Shown: positions 41,801 through 52,064, counted from the stretch's first letter. The stretch is 64,000 bases of DNA from Ochotona curzoniae (GCF_017591425.1 NW_024465421.1:23697001-23761000); one strand, 5' to 3'. Program-made: numbers and translations. The notes: generated from the sequence alone by a model not told the origin.

Positions 41801-44800
41801 TCCCTTCCATGCCCCTGCCGCTGGCCCGCTGGTGCTGCAGGGGGTTCCTTGCCTGGCCGCTGACAGCACTGCTGTGCCCGCTGCCCCACCAGTATGAGCA
41901 GGTGCTGGACGTGGCCACAGAGGCGGAGCGGGAGCAGCAGCTGCGGGCCCAGATACGCAAGAACATAACAGAGACCCTGGTGTCCCTGCGGGTCAACACG
42001 GTGGACGACATCCAGCAGATTGCAGCCGCACTGGCCCAGTGCACGGTAGGGGGTCCCTGGACGTCCTCTGCTGGGGGCCGGGCCTCCAAGTGCAGGGGCT
42101 TCTTTCAGTTCTGTGTGCTGCATCCCGTCGCCTAGGCTTCTCTTGTGCTGCGGTCCAGTGTGAGGCCAGTGCACCTGCTGTGACTGGCTGCTGCTGTGCA
42201 GCCTGGGCCCCATGCGCGTGGTTCCCTGCAGGTGTCCAGCAGGGAACTGGTGTGTCGCTCCTGCCTGAAGAAGACACTGCACAAGCTGGAGGGCATGATG
42301 CGCATCCTGCAGGCCGAGACCACCGAGGGCACTGTGACGCCCACGGGCATCGCGGACAGCATCCTCAACATCACAGGTGCAGGATGCTGTGGCCCCGCCC
42401 TCCACACCCGGGCCCCTCCCGCCCCGGCCCCGGGCCACGCCCCTCCCGGCCCCGGGCCACGCCCCTCCCGGCCCCGGGTCACTCCCCTGACCTCCTGCCC
42501 ATTGCAGGGGATCTCATCCACCTGGCTGGCCTGGACCTGCAGGGCACCCAGCTGACAGAGCCCGGCACAGAGCCACCTGCCCTGATGGTGGCCTCCAGGG
42601 CCTACAACCTGTCTTCCGCCCTCATGTGCATCCTTATGCGTTCCCGTGTGCTCAATGAAGAACCTCTGACTCTGGCTGGTGAGGAGATTGTGGCCCAGGG
42701 CAAGCGCTCGGACCCATTGAGCCTGCTGTGCTATGGCAACGCCTCTGGGCCCGGCTGCCATTTCTCCATCCCCGAGGCCTTCAGTGGGGCCCTGGCGCCA
42801 CTCAGCGACGTGGTGCAACTCATGCTGCTCGTGGACTCCAATCCCTTCCCCTTCGGCTACATCAGCAACTACACAGTCTCCACCAAGGTGGCGTCCATGG
42901 CCTTCCAGACGCAGGCTGGCACCCACATCCCCATTGAGCGTCTGGCCTCGGAACGCGCCATCACTGTGAAGGTGCCCAACAACTCGGACCAGGCCTCCTG
43001 GGGGCCCCAGGCATCTGCGGGCTCTGCCATCATTCAGCCCCAGGCCTCGGTCAGCGCCGTCGTGGCCCTGGACAGCAGTAACCCTGCGGCAGGGCTGCAC
43101 CTGCGGCTCACGTACACGCTGGTGAATGGTGGGTGCTACGAGGCAAGCCCCCGCAGTTTCCTGCCTGTTTCCTGGGGGTGGGCGGGCAGGGTCTGACGCT
43201 GCACCTGCCCTCCAGGGCACTACCTGTCCGAGGAGCCTGAGCCATACCTGGCTGTGTACCTGCACTCGGAGCCCCAGCCCAATGAGCACAACTGCTCGGC
43301 CAGCAGGAGGATCAGCCCGGAGCTGCTCACGGGCACCGACCACAGGCCCTACACCTTCTTCATCGCCCCAGGGTGAGCCCCTCCCCACGTGGTGACTGCT
43401 GGAAGGTGGGATTGGGGTCTGAAGCCGGGTCGTGCTGAAGGGTCTTGCTGCTGCATTCCTCATTCCTAGAACCCGAGCACCCACTGGCAGTTACTACCTG
43501 AACCTGACAAGCCACTTCCGCTGGTCGGCGCTTGAGGTGTCCGTGGGCCTCTACACGGCCCTGTGCCAGTACTTCAGTGAGGAGGACATGATGTGGAAGA
43601 CGGAGGGGCTCGTGCCCCTGGAGGAGACCTCGCCCAGCCAGGCCGTGTGTCTCACACGCCACCTCACTGCCTTCGGTGCCAGCCTCTTTGTGCCCCCCAG
43701 CCGTGTCCACTTCGTCCTCCCCGTGAGTACAGGTGGCGGGTGAGGGCACAGGCTGGGTTCTATCCACGGATGGGCGATGTGGACATGACGGCCCTGTCTG
43801 CTCAGGAGCCGGCTGCAGGCATGAACTATGTCATCTTGCTGACCTGTGCTGTGTGCCTGGGGGGCTATGCGGTCATGGCCGTGATCCTGCGCAAGCTGGA
43901 CCAGCTAGACCTGCGCCACATCCGGGTCATCCCATTCTGCGGGAAAAGGGGCCGCTTCAAGTATGAGATTCTGGTCAAGACCGGCTGGGGCAGGGGCTCG
44001 GGTGAGTGCAGGCTCCTGGCCACCCCACGCAGGGCCAGCCTCCCTGAGTTGCTGATGCCAGGCCAGAAGGGGCCTCACTGCCTGGGGCTCACAGGCCAGC
44101 ACCAGCTCTGCCTAAGTGTCCGTGTGACGGCTCCAAGGGAGATGCACTGAGTGCTAACAGTGTGTGTCCAGCTGCCTGCTGACGCTCAGCCCAGGAAGCA
44201 GTGGGTTTGGGTGGGTCAGGTTTCTGGGTTTTCCACGTGGATGTAGGTCCCCAAGCACTTGGGCCATCCTGCTGTACCGGCACATTAGCAGGGAGCTGGA
44301 TGGGGAGTGAAGCAGCTGGGATTCGAACCAGCACCCATATGGGATGCCTGCACTGCTGGTGGAGGTTTCACCCACTACGTCAGAGTCAGGGACCAGACCA
44401 AGCGGCCTGGGGTCTGAGGGCAGGCCCTGCAGTTGGTGCGCCCTGGCTGTTGGGCCTGGAGTCCTTGGATGCTGGGGTCATGCTTGGTTTAGCACTCATG
44501 TGACAGAAAGGCAGCCTGGGCCCCAAGCGGGGTGGCCGCCCACGCAGGCTCCTGCCCCCCCACCATCCGCAGGCACCACAGCACACGTGGGCATCATGCT
44601 GTATGGGGCAGACAGCCGCAGCGGCCACCGGCACCTGCACGGGCACAGGGCCTTCCACCGCAACAGCCTCGACATCTTCCAGATTGCCACCCCACACAGC
44701 CTGGGCAGCGTGTGGAAAATCCGCGTGTGGCATGACAACAAAGGTGCCACCTGCGCCCTGCCCCGCCCTGCCCTGTCCCGCCCCGCCCTGCCCCGCCCCG

Positions 44801-47800
44801 CCCTGCCCTGCCCTCCCCCCTGCCCTCCCCCGCCCTGCCCTCCCCCCCCCTCGCTGCTACCCTCACCTCCCCCCGCATCCCCGCAGGGCTCAGCCCAGCC
44901 TGGTTCCTGCAGCACGTGATCGTCCGGGACCTGCAGAGCGCACGCAGCACCTTCTTCCCGGTCAATGCCTGGCTCTCAGTGGACACAGAGGCCAACGGCG
45001 GCCTGGTGGAGAAGGAGGTGCTGGCGGCAAGTAAGGGGCTTCCTGGCATCCCAGGGCTGGGGCGGGTGGCCGCTCTGGCCCTTCCTGCAGCTGGCCCTCG
45101 CTCTCACTGGCCCAGGCGACACCGCCTTGTGGCAGTTCCGACGCCTCCTGGTGGCCGAGCTGCAGCGTGGCTTCTTTGACAAACACATCTGGCTGTCTGT
45201 GTGGGATCGTCGGCCCCGCAGCCGCTTCACCCGCGTGCAGAGAGCCACCTGCTGCGTGCTGCTGCTCTGCCTGTTCCTGGGCGCGAACGCCGTGTGGTAT
45301 GGGATCGTGGGAGACGCCACCTACAGGTGCGTGCGTGGGGCGCGGGGAGGCCTGCCTCTGTCCGGCCCCTGGCGACCTACACTGGCCCTGGTCTCTTATG
45401 CTACTGTGCAGCACGGGGCCTGTGTCCAGGGTGGTCCCACTGAGCCTCGGCACGGCCGCCGTGGGCCTGGTGTCCAGCGTCATCGTGTACCCCGTCTACT
45501 TGCTTGTCCTGTTCCTCTTCCGCATGTCCCAAAGCAAGGTAGGCCTGGAGAGCTGGGACGGCTGGACCAGGGAGCGTGAAGTGGAAAGAAGTGTGCTCCT
45601 TTGTTGGAAAGAGTTGCAGCGCAGAGGGGAGCGGGAGAGATCTTCATGTGCTGGTTCAGATCCAGGTTACCGGCAGCCAGGGCTGGGCCGGCCCAGAGCC
45701 AGCAGCCTCTTCCGGGTCTCCCACACGGTCCCAAGGCTCTGGGCCGTGCTCGACTGCTTTCCCGGGCCACAGGCAGGGAGCTGGATGGGACGCGGGGCTG
45801 CCGGGACAGGAACCGGTGCCCATTTGAGGGGTTGAACTTTGCTAGACCACAATGCCGGCCTCGAGCTAATTATTTCTTTTAGTGTGTTTGCTGCCAAAGC
45901 AAGCTTAAGCTAGTTTTTTAAACGTTCGTTTCTTGTCAGCATTCATTTCTTTTCTTGGTGTATTTTTCCCAATGTACGTGCGTGAAGACATATTCTTGTA
46001 CAGGGTTCTCTGCTGCCCTCCATCTGCGCTCCCCCTTGTCGCATCAGCACACCCATTGCCTCCAGCCGAGCGGCTTATCTCCCCAGTATAAAAAGTTATA
46101 GTAAATAGAGGAAAAGGGAAAAAAAAGTTTAATTGTAAAGCAATTTATTTATTTGAAAAGCAGAATGACAGAAAGGAGAGTCGTGTCCTACCCGCTGGTT
46201 CACTGAAGCTGGGAGCTCTGCCCGGGGCCGCGGCGGGCAGGCCGGCCAGGCTCGGGACAGCATGCCGCCTGTGCCCCAGCCGCCTCCCGAGTTACCTCGA
46301 AACTGCTTTCTTTAGTTGCACTAGCAGGCTCTCACGCTGTCAGGACATGCGGAAAGGACCGTGTAGATAGAAAAGCTGTCCAGAGCACCGGTCTGGACCC
46401 TATCTCCTGAGCAGGGCCTACAGCTGCCCCGCCTAGCTCTTGCGCTCGCCCTGCAGGTAGCTAGGGGCCTGGGCCATGCCCCACCAGGCCCGCCGGAGCT
46501 GGACGGGGACAGCTGCCTGGACTCATCTGTGCTGGACAGCGCCTTCCTCGGCCTGGCAGGACTCCGGGCGGAGGTGAAGGTTTAGGCCCGGGGTGGGAGG
46601 ATGGGCCTGCCTTGTGGGGCTGGCCTCACGGTGATGTGCTCTGCCTTCCCACAGGCCTTTGCTGGGCACACAAAAAGTGACTCATTTCTGGAAGATTCCA
46701 ATAGGTGGGTCCCCTGGAGAACTGAGCCTTGGGGTAGGCAGCTGCTCCCCAGGGTGTCAGTTCCCAGCTCCTGCGTGTCCTCTGCGTGTGTGTGTGCTGG
46801 CCGTGTGCGTGTTCAGTCTTATCCCCCAGCTCCCCTTGCTGAGCCCTGTTACCCACAGCCTGGCCTGCTGGCCATCCAGCGAGGGGACATTCAGCTGGCC
46901 AGACCTGCTCAGCGACCCGTCCATCGTGGGCAGCACCCTGCAGCGGCTGGCAAGGGTCCGCATGGGCCGGCTGCTGGGCGCAGAGGAGGACAGCCTGTCC
47001 CTGGCCAGCCCCTGCTCCCCGGCCAAGTACCTGTCAGCACTAGGTGAGTTGGGGAGGGGGAGGGGCAGCTCCCACGCTGGGCCCGCCCTCACATGGCCTC
47101 TTCCTGCAGATGAAGACCTGATCCGGCAGGTCCTGGCTGACGGGGCAAGTGGCCTGACCTCCCAGGACCCAGAGATGGAAACGGACCTGCTGACCGGCTT
47201 GTAAGTGCACAGATCCTGGGGACCAGGCCTCATTTCCCTCAGCAGTGACCCCACCATGAGCTTTTTAAGCTGTTGTAATAAACTGTTGCAGTTTTAGGAA
47301 TTTTCCCATTTCTTGGCTGTTTTCCAATTTAGCAACTGTTTTAACATAGTTACTCTTTTCAAACGGATTTATTGAAACAAGGCACAGTTAGAGCAAGGGG
47401 TGGAGACAGAGATCTTGTGTCTGACCATAAAGGCCAGGGCTGGGCCCGGCTAAAGCCAGGAGTTCCATCCTGGTCCCCGTCAGGCCGGCCGGGACCCAAG
47501 GGCTTGGTCCGTCCTCCACGGCTGTCTCAGGCCATTGGCAGGCAGTTGGATCAGAAGTGGAGCAGCTGGCACTCAAACCAGCGTCCACATGGGATGCTGG
47601 CACCTCAGGCCTACCACACGGGCTCCTTCGGCCTTATTTGAACCTGTCTGAGTCAGCAGACTTCACCCCTCCCTCCCAGGTGCAGAGCTCACCTCTCCCC
47701 CTGGGCCTGGTGCCTGTGCCAGGACAGCAGGTGCAGGGCCACGGCTAGTGCTTCAAGAGCCAGACGGAAGCCACAGGGCCCTTGGTGATGACACTTCGTC

Positions 47801-50800
47801 CTTGTCCCCTCGTCTGGCCATGGCGCCCGTGCAGAAGGCTGGCTGGGGGCCCAGTGGCTCTGCCCTGAGGCTGTCCTGCGGCTGCCTCTGCTGTCCACCC
47901 GTCTGCGTCCCTTCTGCAAGGGCGTCCTTCCCGGACGGCGGCCCGTGCTTGTGCTTGGCTGAGCACCAGCGCCTCCCAGCAGCTGTTCCTCGGCTCCAGC
48001 GAGGGCAGAGTGGCCGCTGGGTGTGGGTCAGCAGTCCTGCTCCCGGGTGCCCTCTCTCCCTCACCCCAGAGGAAAGCGAGTCTGCATCACGTGAGTGTGT
48101 GGTGCCTGCTCTCCTGCCGCTGCCTCTACACACTTGCTCCCCGGCGGCCAGAGCCCGCAGCCCAGCGCAGCCCCCGGCAGCGTGTGCTCAGGGCTCAGAG
48201 CCATCCCTGCCCCCATGCCCGCCTGTCCAGGCATGCTGGCATTTAGTGGTGGCACAGAGAATCTGCACTGTCCCGTGTGCAGGTCAGCGCTGGCCTCCGT
48301 GTGGCAAGGTGGGACCCCAGCTGTGGTGGGCGTGTGTGAAGAGCAGTCTGGAGGTGGCTGCCATGCGCAGTGGTGTGAGCACTGTACCCGCTAGACCATG
48401 GTGGCAGCACCCCAAGTCCTCAGTGCAGGTCCCCAGGAGGACACCGAGCTCCTGTTCCCCTCAGGTCCAGAGCCCCCAGGGAGACGGAGGTGCTGGCACT
48501 GCAGAGGCTGGACAAGGCACCCCCAGCGGCCCCTGCGGCTCTCCTGTGCAGGGCAGGTGCGCTTGGGGGTGCTGGGACGTCCCTCCCCCTTCCCTCCCCA
48601 GGCCTCACCTGCCAATCACAGCTTTCTCTGTCTCCAGGCCCGGCGGAGGGGCCGCGGAAGTGCCTGCTGCCGGCCTGGTGTGCCCCCCTGGCCCACGGGC
48701 TCAGCCTGTTCCTGGTGGCCGTGGCTGTAGGGGTCTCCGGGTGGGTCGGCACCAGTTTCCCCCCCAGCGTGAGCGTCTCGTGGCTCCTGTCGAGTAGCTG
48801 CAGCTTCGTGGTCTCGTTCCTGGGCTGGGAGCCCCTGAAGGTGCGTGGCTCCCCGGGGGGCTCCCGGTGGTGGGCGGCCAGTCCCACCCATGCTACCTGC
48901 CCCACCACAGGTCCTGTTGGAAGCCCTGTACTTCTCACTGCTGGCCAAGCGCCTGCACCCCGACGAGGATGACAGCCTGGTGGGAAGCCCGGCTGTGACG
49001 CCCGTGGGCGAGCGCGTGCCCCGTGTGCGCCCGCCCCATGGCTTTGCGCTTTTCCTGGCCAAGGAGGAGGCCCGCAAGGTCAAGAGGCTGCACGGCATGC
49101 TGAAGGTGAGCCCTGCGGTGCCCTGGCCTTGGGGCGCCCGCTCCTGCCAGGGCTGGGGCCGAGCTGACCCCGGGGCACCCCTGTCCCCCAGAGCTTCCTG
49201 GTGTACCTGCTTTTCCTGCTGGTGACGCTGCTGGCCAACTACGGGGACGCCTCCTCGCACGGCCACGCCTACCGCCTGCAGAGCGCCCTCAAGCAGGAGC
49301 TGGCCAGCAGGGCCTTCCTGGCCATCACCCGGTGCGCGCACCCCGGCCAGCCAGGCGCGGCCCGCGGGAGGGCGATGGGCTCGGGCCGCGCCTGCGTCTG
49401 ACCACCTGGCCCGGCAGGTCTGAGGAGTTCTGGCCGTGGATGTCCCGCGTGCTGCTCCCCTCGGTGCACGGGAACCAGTCCTGCCCGGAGCTGGGGCCCC
49501 CGCGCCTGCGGCAGGTGCGGCTGCGGGAAGGTGAGCGGGGCGCTGCGGGCCTTGGGTTGTGGGGGCCGGGGTGGCCCCGGGCGAGGCGGGCGGTGACCCA
49601 GCCCGGGCCTGCCTTGCAGGGCTGTGCCCGGAGGTGCCCGGCGCAGGACCGCGCGCCTGCTCGGCCTCGGGCAGCTTCAGCACCGGCGACTACAGCGTCG
49701 GCTGGGGCCGCGAGGCCCGCAACGGCTCTGCCCCGTGGGCCTACTCGGCGCCTGACCTGCCGGGGTGAGCGGGGCGCCAGGCCGGGGGAGGCGCGCTGGG
49801 GGAGCCCCTGGCGTGCGGCCCGGCTCCACGCGGCCCCTCTCCCCTCCCAGCACCTGGTCCTGGGGCCACTGCGCCGTGTACGACAGCGGGGGCTACGTGC
49901 AGGAGCTGGGCCTGAGCCTGGAGGAGAGCCGCGCGCGTCTGCGCTTCCTGCGGCGGCACAACTGGCTGGACGACAGGTGCCCCCCGCCCCCGGGCCCCAC
50001 GACCCCCGTGCCATGACTGCCCGGCTCCCGCCCGTCCCCGACGCTCCCGTCCCCGACGCTCCCGTCCCCGACGCTCCCGTCCCCCGCCCCGTGCAGGAGC
50101 CGCGCCGTGTTCGTGGAGCTCACGCGCTACAGCCCGGCCGTGGGGCTGCACGCCGCCGTCACCCTGCGCCTCGAGTTCCCCGCCGCCGGCCGCGCCCTGG
50201 CCGCGCTCAGTGTCCGCCCCTTCGCGCTGCGCAGGCTCAGCGGGGGGCTGTCGCTGCCGCTGCTCACCTCGGTAGGCCCCGCCCACCCGCCCGGGCCCCG
50301 CCCACCCGCCCGGGGCCCCGCCCACCCGCCCGGGCCCCGCCCACCCGCCCGGGCCCCGCCCACCCCTGATCCTGCCCGTGGCCCCGCCCCTCGCGGGCCC
50401 CGCCCTCACGAGCCCCGCCCCCAGGTGTGCCTGCTGCTGTTCGCGCTCTACTTCTCCGTGGCCGAGGTCCACGCGTGGCGCAGGGAGGGACGCGCGCGGG
50501 CGGCGCGGCCGGGGCCCTGGGCGAGGTGGCTGCTGGTGGCGCTGACGGCGGCCGCCGCCCTGGTGCGCCTGGCCCAGCTGGGCGCCGCGGACCGCCAGTG
50601 GGCGCTGCTGGTGCGGGGCCGCCCGCGCCGCTTCACCAGCTTCGAGCAGGTGGCCCAGCTGGGCGCCGCTGCCCGCGGCCTGGCGGCCTCGCTGCTCTTC
50701 CTGCTGCTGCTCCAGGTGAGCGCCGGGCCGGGGGTTGGGGGTTGGGGGGCCCGGGGGGCCGGGCAGCACTGACGCCCCCTGCCCGCAGGCCGCCCGGCAG

Positions 50801-51973
50801 CTGCGCTTCGTGCGCCAGTGGTCCATCCTGGGCAAGACGCTGCGCCGGGCCCTGCCCGAGCTGGCCGGGGCCGCCGTGGGCCTGCTGCTGCTGGGCGCCG
50901 CCTACACGCAGCTGGCCGTGCTGGTGGGTACTGGGAGCTGCCGCCGTGGGCCGCTGTCCACCGCCCCCTGCCCCCCTGCCCACCGCCCCCTGCCCCCCTG
51001 CCCACCGCCCCCCGCCCCCCTGCCCACCTCCCCGACCCTCCCGCTCACCGGCCCTCCTGCCCCCCTGCCCACCGCCCCCCTGCCCCCCTGCCCACCGCCC
51101 CCCGCCCCCCTGCCCACCGCCCCCCGCCCCCCTGCCCACCTCCCCGACCCTCCCGCTCACCGGCCCTCCTGCTCTGGCCCACAGCTCGTCTCCTCCGCAG
51201 ACAGCCTCCGGAGCGCGGCGGGGGCCCTGGTGGTGCTGTGCCCGGGCGCCGGGCTCGGGGTCCCCACGCCGTGCCCAGGTGGCTCCTGGCCCCTGTTCCC
51301 GCTGCTGTGCGCGGGGCTCTGGGCCCTGCGGCTGTGGGGCGCGCTGCGGCTGGGCGCCGTGGTGCTGCGCTGGCGCTACCGCGGGCTGCGTGGGGAGCTG
51401 TACCGGCCGGCCTGGGAGCCGCAGGACCACGAGATGGTGGAGCTGCTGCTGCGAAGGCTGCGCCTCTGGCTGGGCTTCAGCAAGGCCAAGGAGGTGGGTA
51501 CGGCCCAGTGGGGGTGGAGAAGGCCCGCCCCGGGAACCCGGAGCGCAGCCGGAGTGACGGAGCCCCTGTGCCGCCCCCAGTTCCGCCACAAAGTGCGCTT
51601 CGAGGGCATGGAGCCCCTGCCCTCCCGCTCTTCCCGGGGCTCCAAGGCGTCAGATGCCCGCCTGCCCAGCGCCGGTTCCGATGCCTCCCACCCCTCCACG
51701 TCCTCCAGTCAGCTGGACGGCCCTGGCCCTGGGCACCCAGGTGCGCGCGGGGAGCCAGAGCCTTCCCGGCTGCACGCGGTGTTCGAGGCCCTGCTTGCGC
51801 AGTTCGACCGGCTCAACCAGGCCACGGAGGAGGTCTACCAGCTCGAGTGGCGGCTGCAGAGTCTCCTGCCTGCCTCTGACCCGAGGCCTGCCCAGGCTGG
51901 CACGGACGCAGCCCCAGGGCCCACCAGGACCTCTGCACGGGGCAAGAACAGAGTACACCCCAGCAGCACCTAG
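20869..51973 (+). CDS. PKD1: PKD1, polycystin-1 (46 exons, complete)
   Basis: Exons: 20869-21074, 29234-29305, 29416-29487, 29608-29777, 29914-30582, 30711-30894, 31530-31756, 31974-32089, 32386-32512, 32726-32952, 33329-34084, 34649-34780, 34858-35033, 35233-35366, 35666-39288, 39387-39536, 40722-40865, 40948-41227, 41304-41517, 41592-41751, 41893-42045, 42232-42376, 42508-43128, 43216-43372, 43470-43722, 43806-44001, 44573-44743, 44887-45030, 45116-45326, 45412-45538, 46457-46573, 46655-46704, 46859-47043, 47110-47200, 48465-48556, 48638-48840, 48911-49105, 49192-49331, 49418-49530, 49620-49764, 49851-49976, 50097-50271, 50425-50715, 50789-50923, 51185-51493, 51581-51973. Total 12777 nt, 4258 residues (human about 4300). 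Order: signal peptide, LRRs, WSC, first PKD repeat, C-type lectin, degenerate LDL-A, PKD repeats, REJ, GPS, 11 membrane spans with PLAT, coiled-coil tail. It acts at cilia and cell contacts with polycystin-2. Confidence 0.97.
23790..23935 (-). mobile_element. Diverged CSINE fragment
   Basis: GGCCGTTAGCAGGGAGCTGG followed by CACCCATACGGGATGCCAGC corresponds to the antisense head of the lagomorph SINE. It lacks the tail end. Confidence 0.65.
26320..26650 (-). mobile_element. CSINE with 15-bp target-site duplication
   Basis: A full antisense copy in PKD1 intron 1. CCAATTCCTGCTTTT is identical at 26305-26319 and 26651-26665. Confidence 0.92.
28430..28570 (+). mobile_element. Old truncated CSINE fragment
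   Basis: GGTGCAGCAGGTT, CTCTGGGAAGGCAGAGG, GGCCAAGTGCCTCGGC and GTTCCCGGCTCCTGG match the older lagomorph SINE body in sense orientation. The 3' tail is missing. Confidence 0.6.
29234..32952 (+). other. PKD1: PKD1 ectodomain exons 2-10: LRR, WSC, PKD1, C-type lectin, LDL-A
   Basis: Exons 2-4 encode leucine-rich repeats and their cysteine-rich cap (NPFECGCGLAWLPRW). Exon 5 has a WSC module (CSAFCFSTGHELAALSEQG) and the first PKD repeat (RWDFGDGS). Exons 6-8 form the C-type lectin domain, with WIGF, the calcium-site-like WLPGEPHPATAEHC and YVCEL. Exon 10 holds the region of the LDL-A module, reduced to CSCPGGQGCLPRDC, four cysteines instead of six. Exon 10 is 227 nt against 248 in human. Confidence 0.85.
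29393..29412 (+). repeat. PKD1: (CT)10 microsatellite serving as polypyrimidine tract of PKD1 exon 3
   Basis: A perfect CT run that ends directly at the CAG acceptor of exon 3, so the dinucleotide repeat is itself the splicing tract. Confidence 0.9.
35666..39288 (+). other. PKD1: PKD1 giant exon 15 (PKD repeats, start of REJ region)
   Basis: A 3623-nt single exon (human 3620) covering roughly residues 1090-2297. It carries tandem Ig-like PKD repeats marked by WDFGDG-type motifs: YTWDLGDGS, WTFDMGDGT, DWTFGDGSS, YRWELGDGA and YRWDFGDGA. Intervening repeats have degenerated motifs such as YSWVLCDR. The exon ends in the first part of the receptor-for-egg-jelly region. It is fully open and shows no internal repeat expansion. 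Confidence 0.93.
39655..39920 (-). mobile_element. CSINE in PKD1 intron 16
   Basis: Antisense copy: TTGATTTATTTTGAAGTCAG tail, GAGCCGATCTGAACCCAGGA, GACTAGAACCGGCGCC head. Confidence 0.8.
40013..40290 (-). mobile_element. Second CSINE in PKD1 intron 16
   Basis: Antisense copy: TTAAAAAAATTATTTCTGCTGG tail region, GGGATTAGAACCGGTGCCC head. Part of the body is deleted after CATCCTCGACTGC. Confidence 0.8.
42395..42485. repeat. PKD1: 26-bp GC-rich tandem repeat in PKD1 intron 22
   Basis: Three near-identical copies of CCCCTCCCGGCCCCGGGCCA-type units fill most of this 131-nt intron. Confidence 0.8.
43470..43722 (+). other. PKD1: PKD1 exon 25 with GPS autoproteolysis site
   Basis: The GPS motif reads CLTRHLTAFGASLF. 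Cleavage of the HL-T bond would fall between bases 43665 and 43666, after residue 3037 of this model. The His, Leu and Thr needed for cis-autoproteolysis are all present. Confidence 0.9.
44215..44390 (-). mobile_element. CSINE fragment in PKD1 intron 26
   Basis: GGTCCCCAAGCACTTGGGCC, then GATTCGAACCAGCACCCATA: the antisense head half of an older lagomorph SINE. Confidence 0.7.
44750..44885 (+). repeat. PKD1: Pyrimidine-rich CCCGC/CCCTG pentamer tract, PKD1 intron 27
   Basis: Iterated CCGCCCTGCC/CCGCCCCGCC units followed by long C and CCCTCC runs. Almost the whole 143-nt intron is polypyrimidine-like on the sense strand. Confidence 0.85.
45598..45862 (-). mobile_element. CSINE in PKD1 intron 30
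   Basis: Antisense copy with TTCCGGGTCTCCCACACGG, CCCGGGCCACAGGCAGGGAG and the head end CACAATGCCGGCC. Confidence 0.8.
46130..46275 (-). mobile_element. CSINE tail-end fragment in PKD1 intron 30
   Basis: CAATTTATTTATTTGAAAAG and CAGAATGACAGAAAGGAGAG match the antisense tail and CT-rich segment of the older rabbit-like SINE. It is truncated into GC-rich DNA. Confidence 0.55.
47362..47612 (-). mobile_element. Diverged CSINE in PKD1 intron 34
   Basis: CGGATTTATTGAAACAAGGC, CCAAGGGCTTGGTCCGTCC and GGCACTCAAACCAGCGTCC follow the antisense SINE order. Confidence 0.75.
49990..50092. repeat. PKD1: 15-bp tandem repeat in PKD1 intron 41
   Basis: GACGCTCCCGTCCCC repeated about three and a half times just before the exon 42 acceptor. 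Confidence 0.85.
50275..50366. repeat. PKD1: 20-bp minisatellite in PKD1 intron 42
   Basis: GGGCCCCGCCCACCCGCCC iterated about four and a half times; the intron is 153 nt. Confidence 0.88.
50950..51178 (+). repeat. PKD1: Pyrimidine-rich minisatellite in PKD1 intron 44
   Basis: Iterated CCCCCTGCCCACCGCC units. A longer block, from CACCTCCCCGACCCTCCC to CGGCCCTCCTGC, is duplicated (about 51024-51060 and 51137-51173). The sense strand contains almost no A or G runs. Confidence 0.88.
51494..51580 (+). ncRNA. MIR1225: Mirtron mir-1225 (whole PKD1 intron 45)
   Basis: The 87-nt intron starts GTGGGTACGGCCCAGTGGGG, the human miR-1225-5p sequence as I recall it, and ends AGCCCCTGTGCCGCCCCCAG, the miR-1225-3p sequence. 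Its splice sites are the hairpin ends, which defines a mirtron: splicing and debranching replace Drosha processing. The 5p arm differs from human at its last base, and the 3p arm at its first bases. Confidence 0.85.
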
Positions 51974-52056
51974 CCCTGGGGAACCAGGACCGCTCAGTAT
52001 TACTTTCTGCCCCAGCGAGGGCTGGGCAGGCAGGCGCTGTCTGCCCACGAGCTGCC

Positions 52057-52064
52057 GCACTTTA
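52057..52064 (+). promoter_or_regulatory. PKD1: miR-17 family 8-mer target site in PKD1 3' UTR
   Basis: GCACTTTA complements the AAAGUGC seed and carries the flanking A. It lies 84 nt after the PKD1 stop. A miR-17 site in the human PKD1 3' UTR is established in polycystic kidney disease work. Confidence 0.75.

Larger units (their letters stand above)
43806..51493 (+). other. PKD1: PKD1 membrane region: TM1, PLAT, and distal helices (exons 26-45)
   Basis: Exon 26 encodes TM1 (YVILLTCAVCLGGYAVMAVI). Exons 26-28 encode the PLAT/LH2 domain (FKYEILVKTGWGRGSG, HNSLD-type core, KIRVWHDNKG). Exons 29-30 and 36-45 supply the later helices, including the polycystin extracellular loop in exons 38-42 and the polycystin-2-like last six helices. 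Confidence 0.85.
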
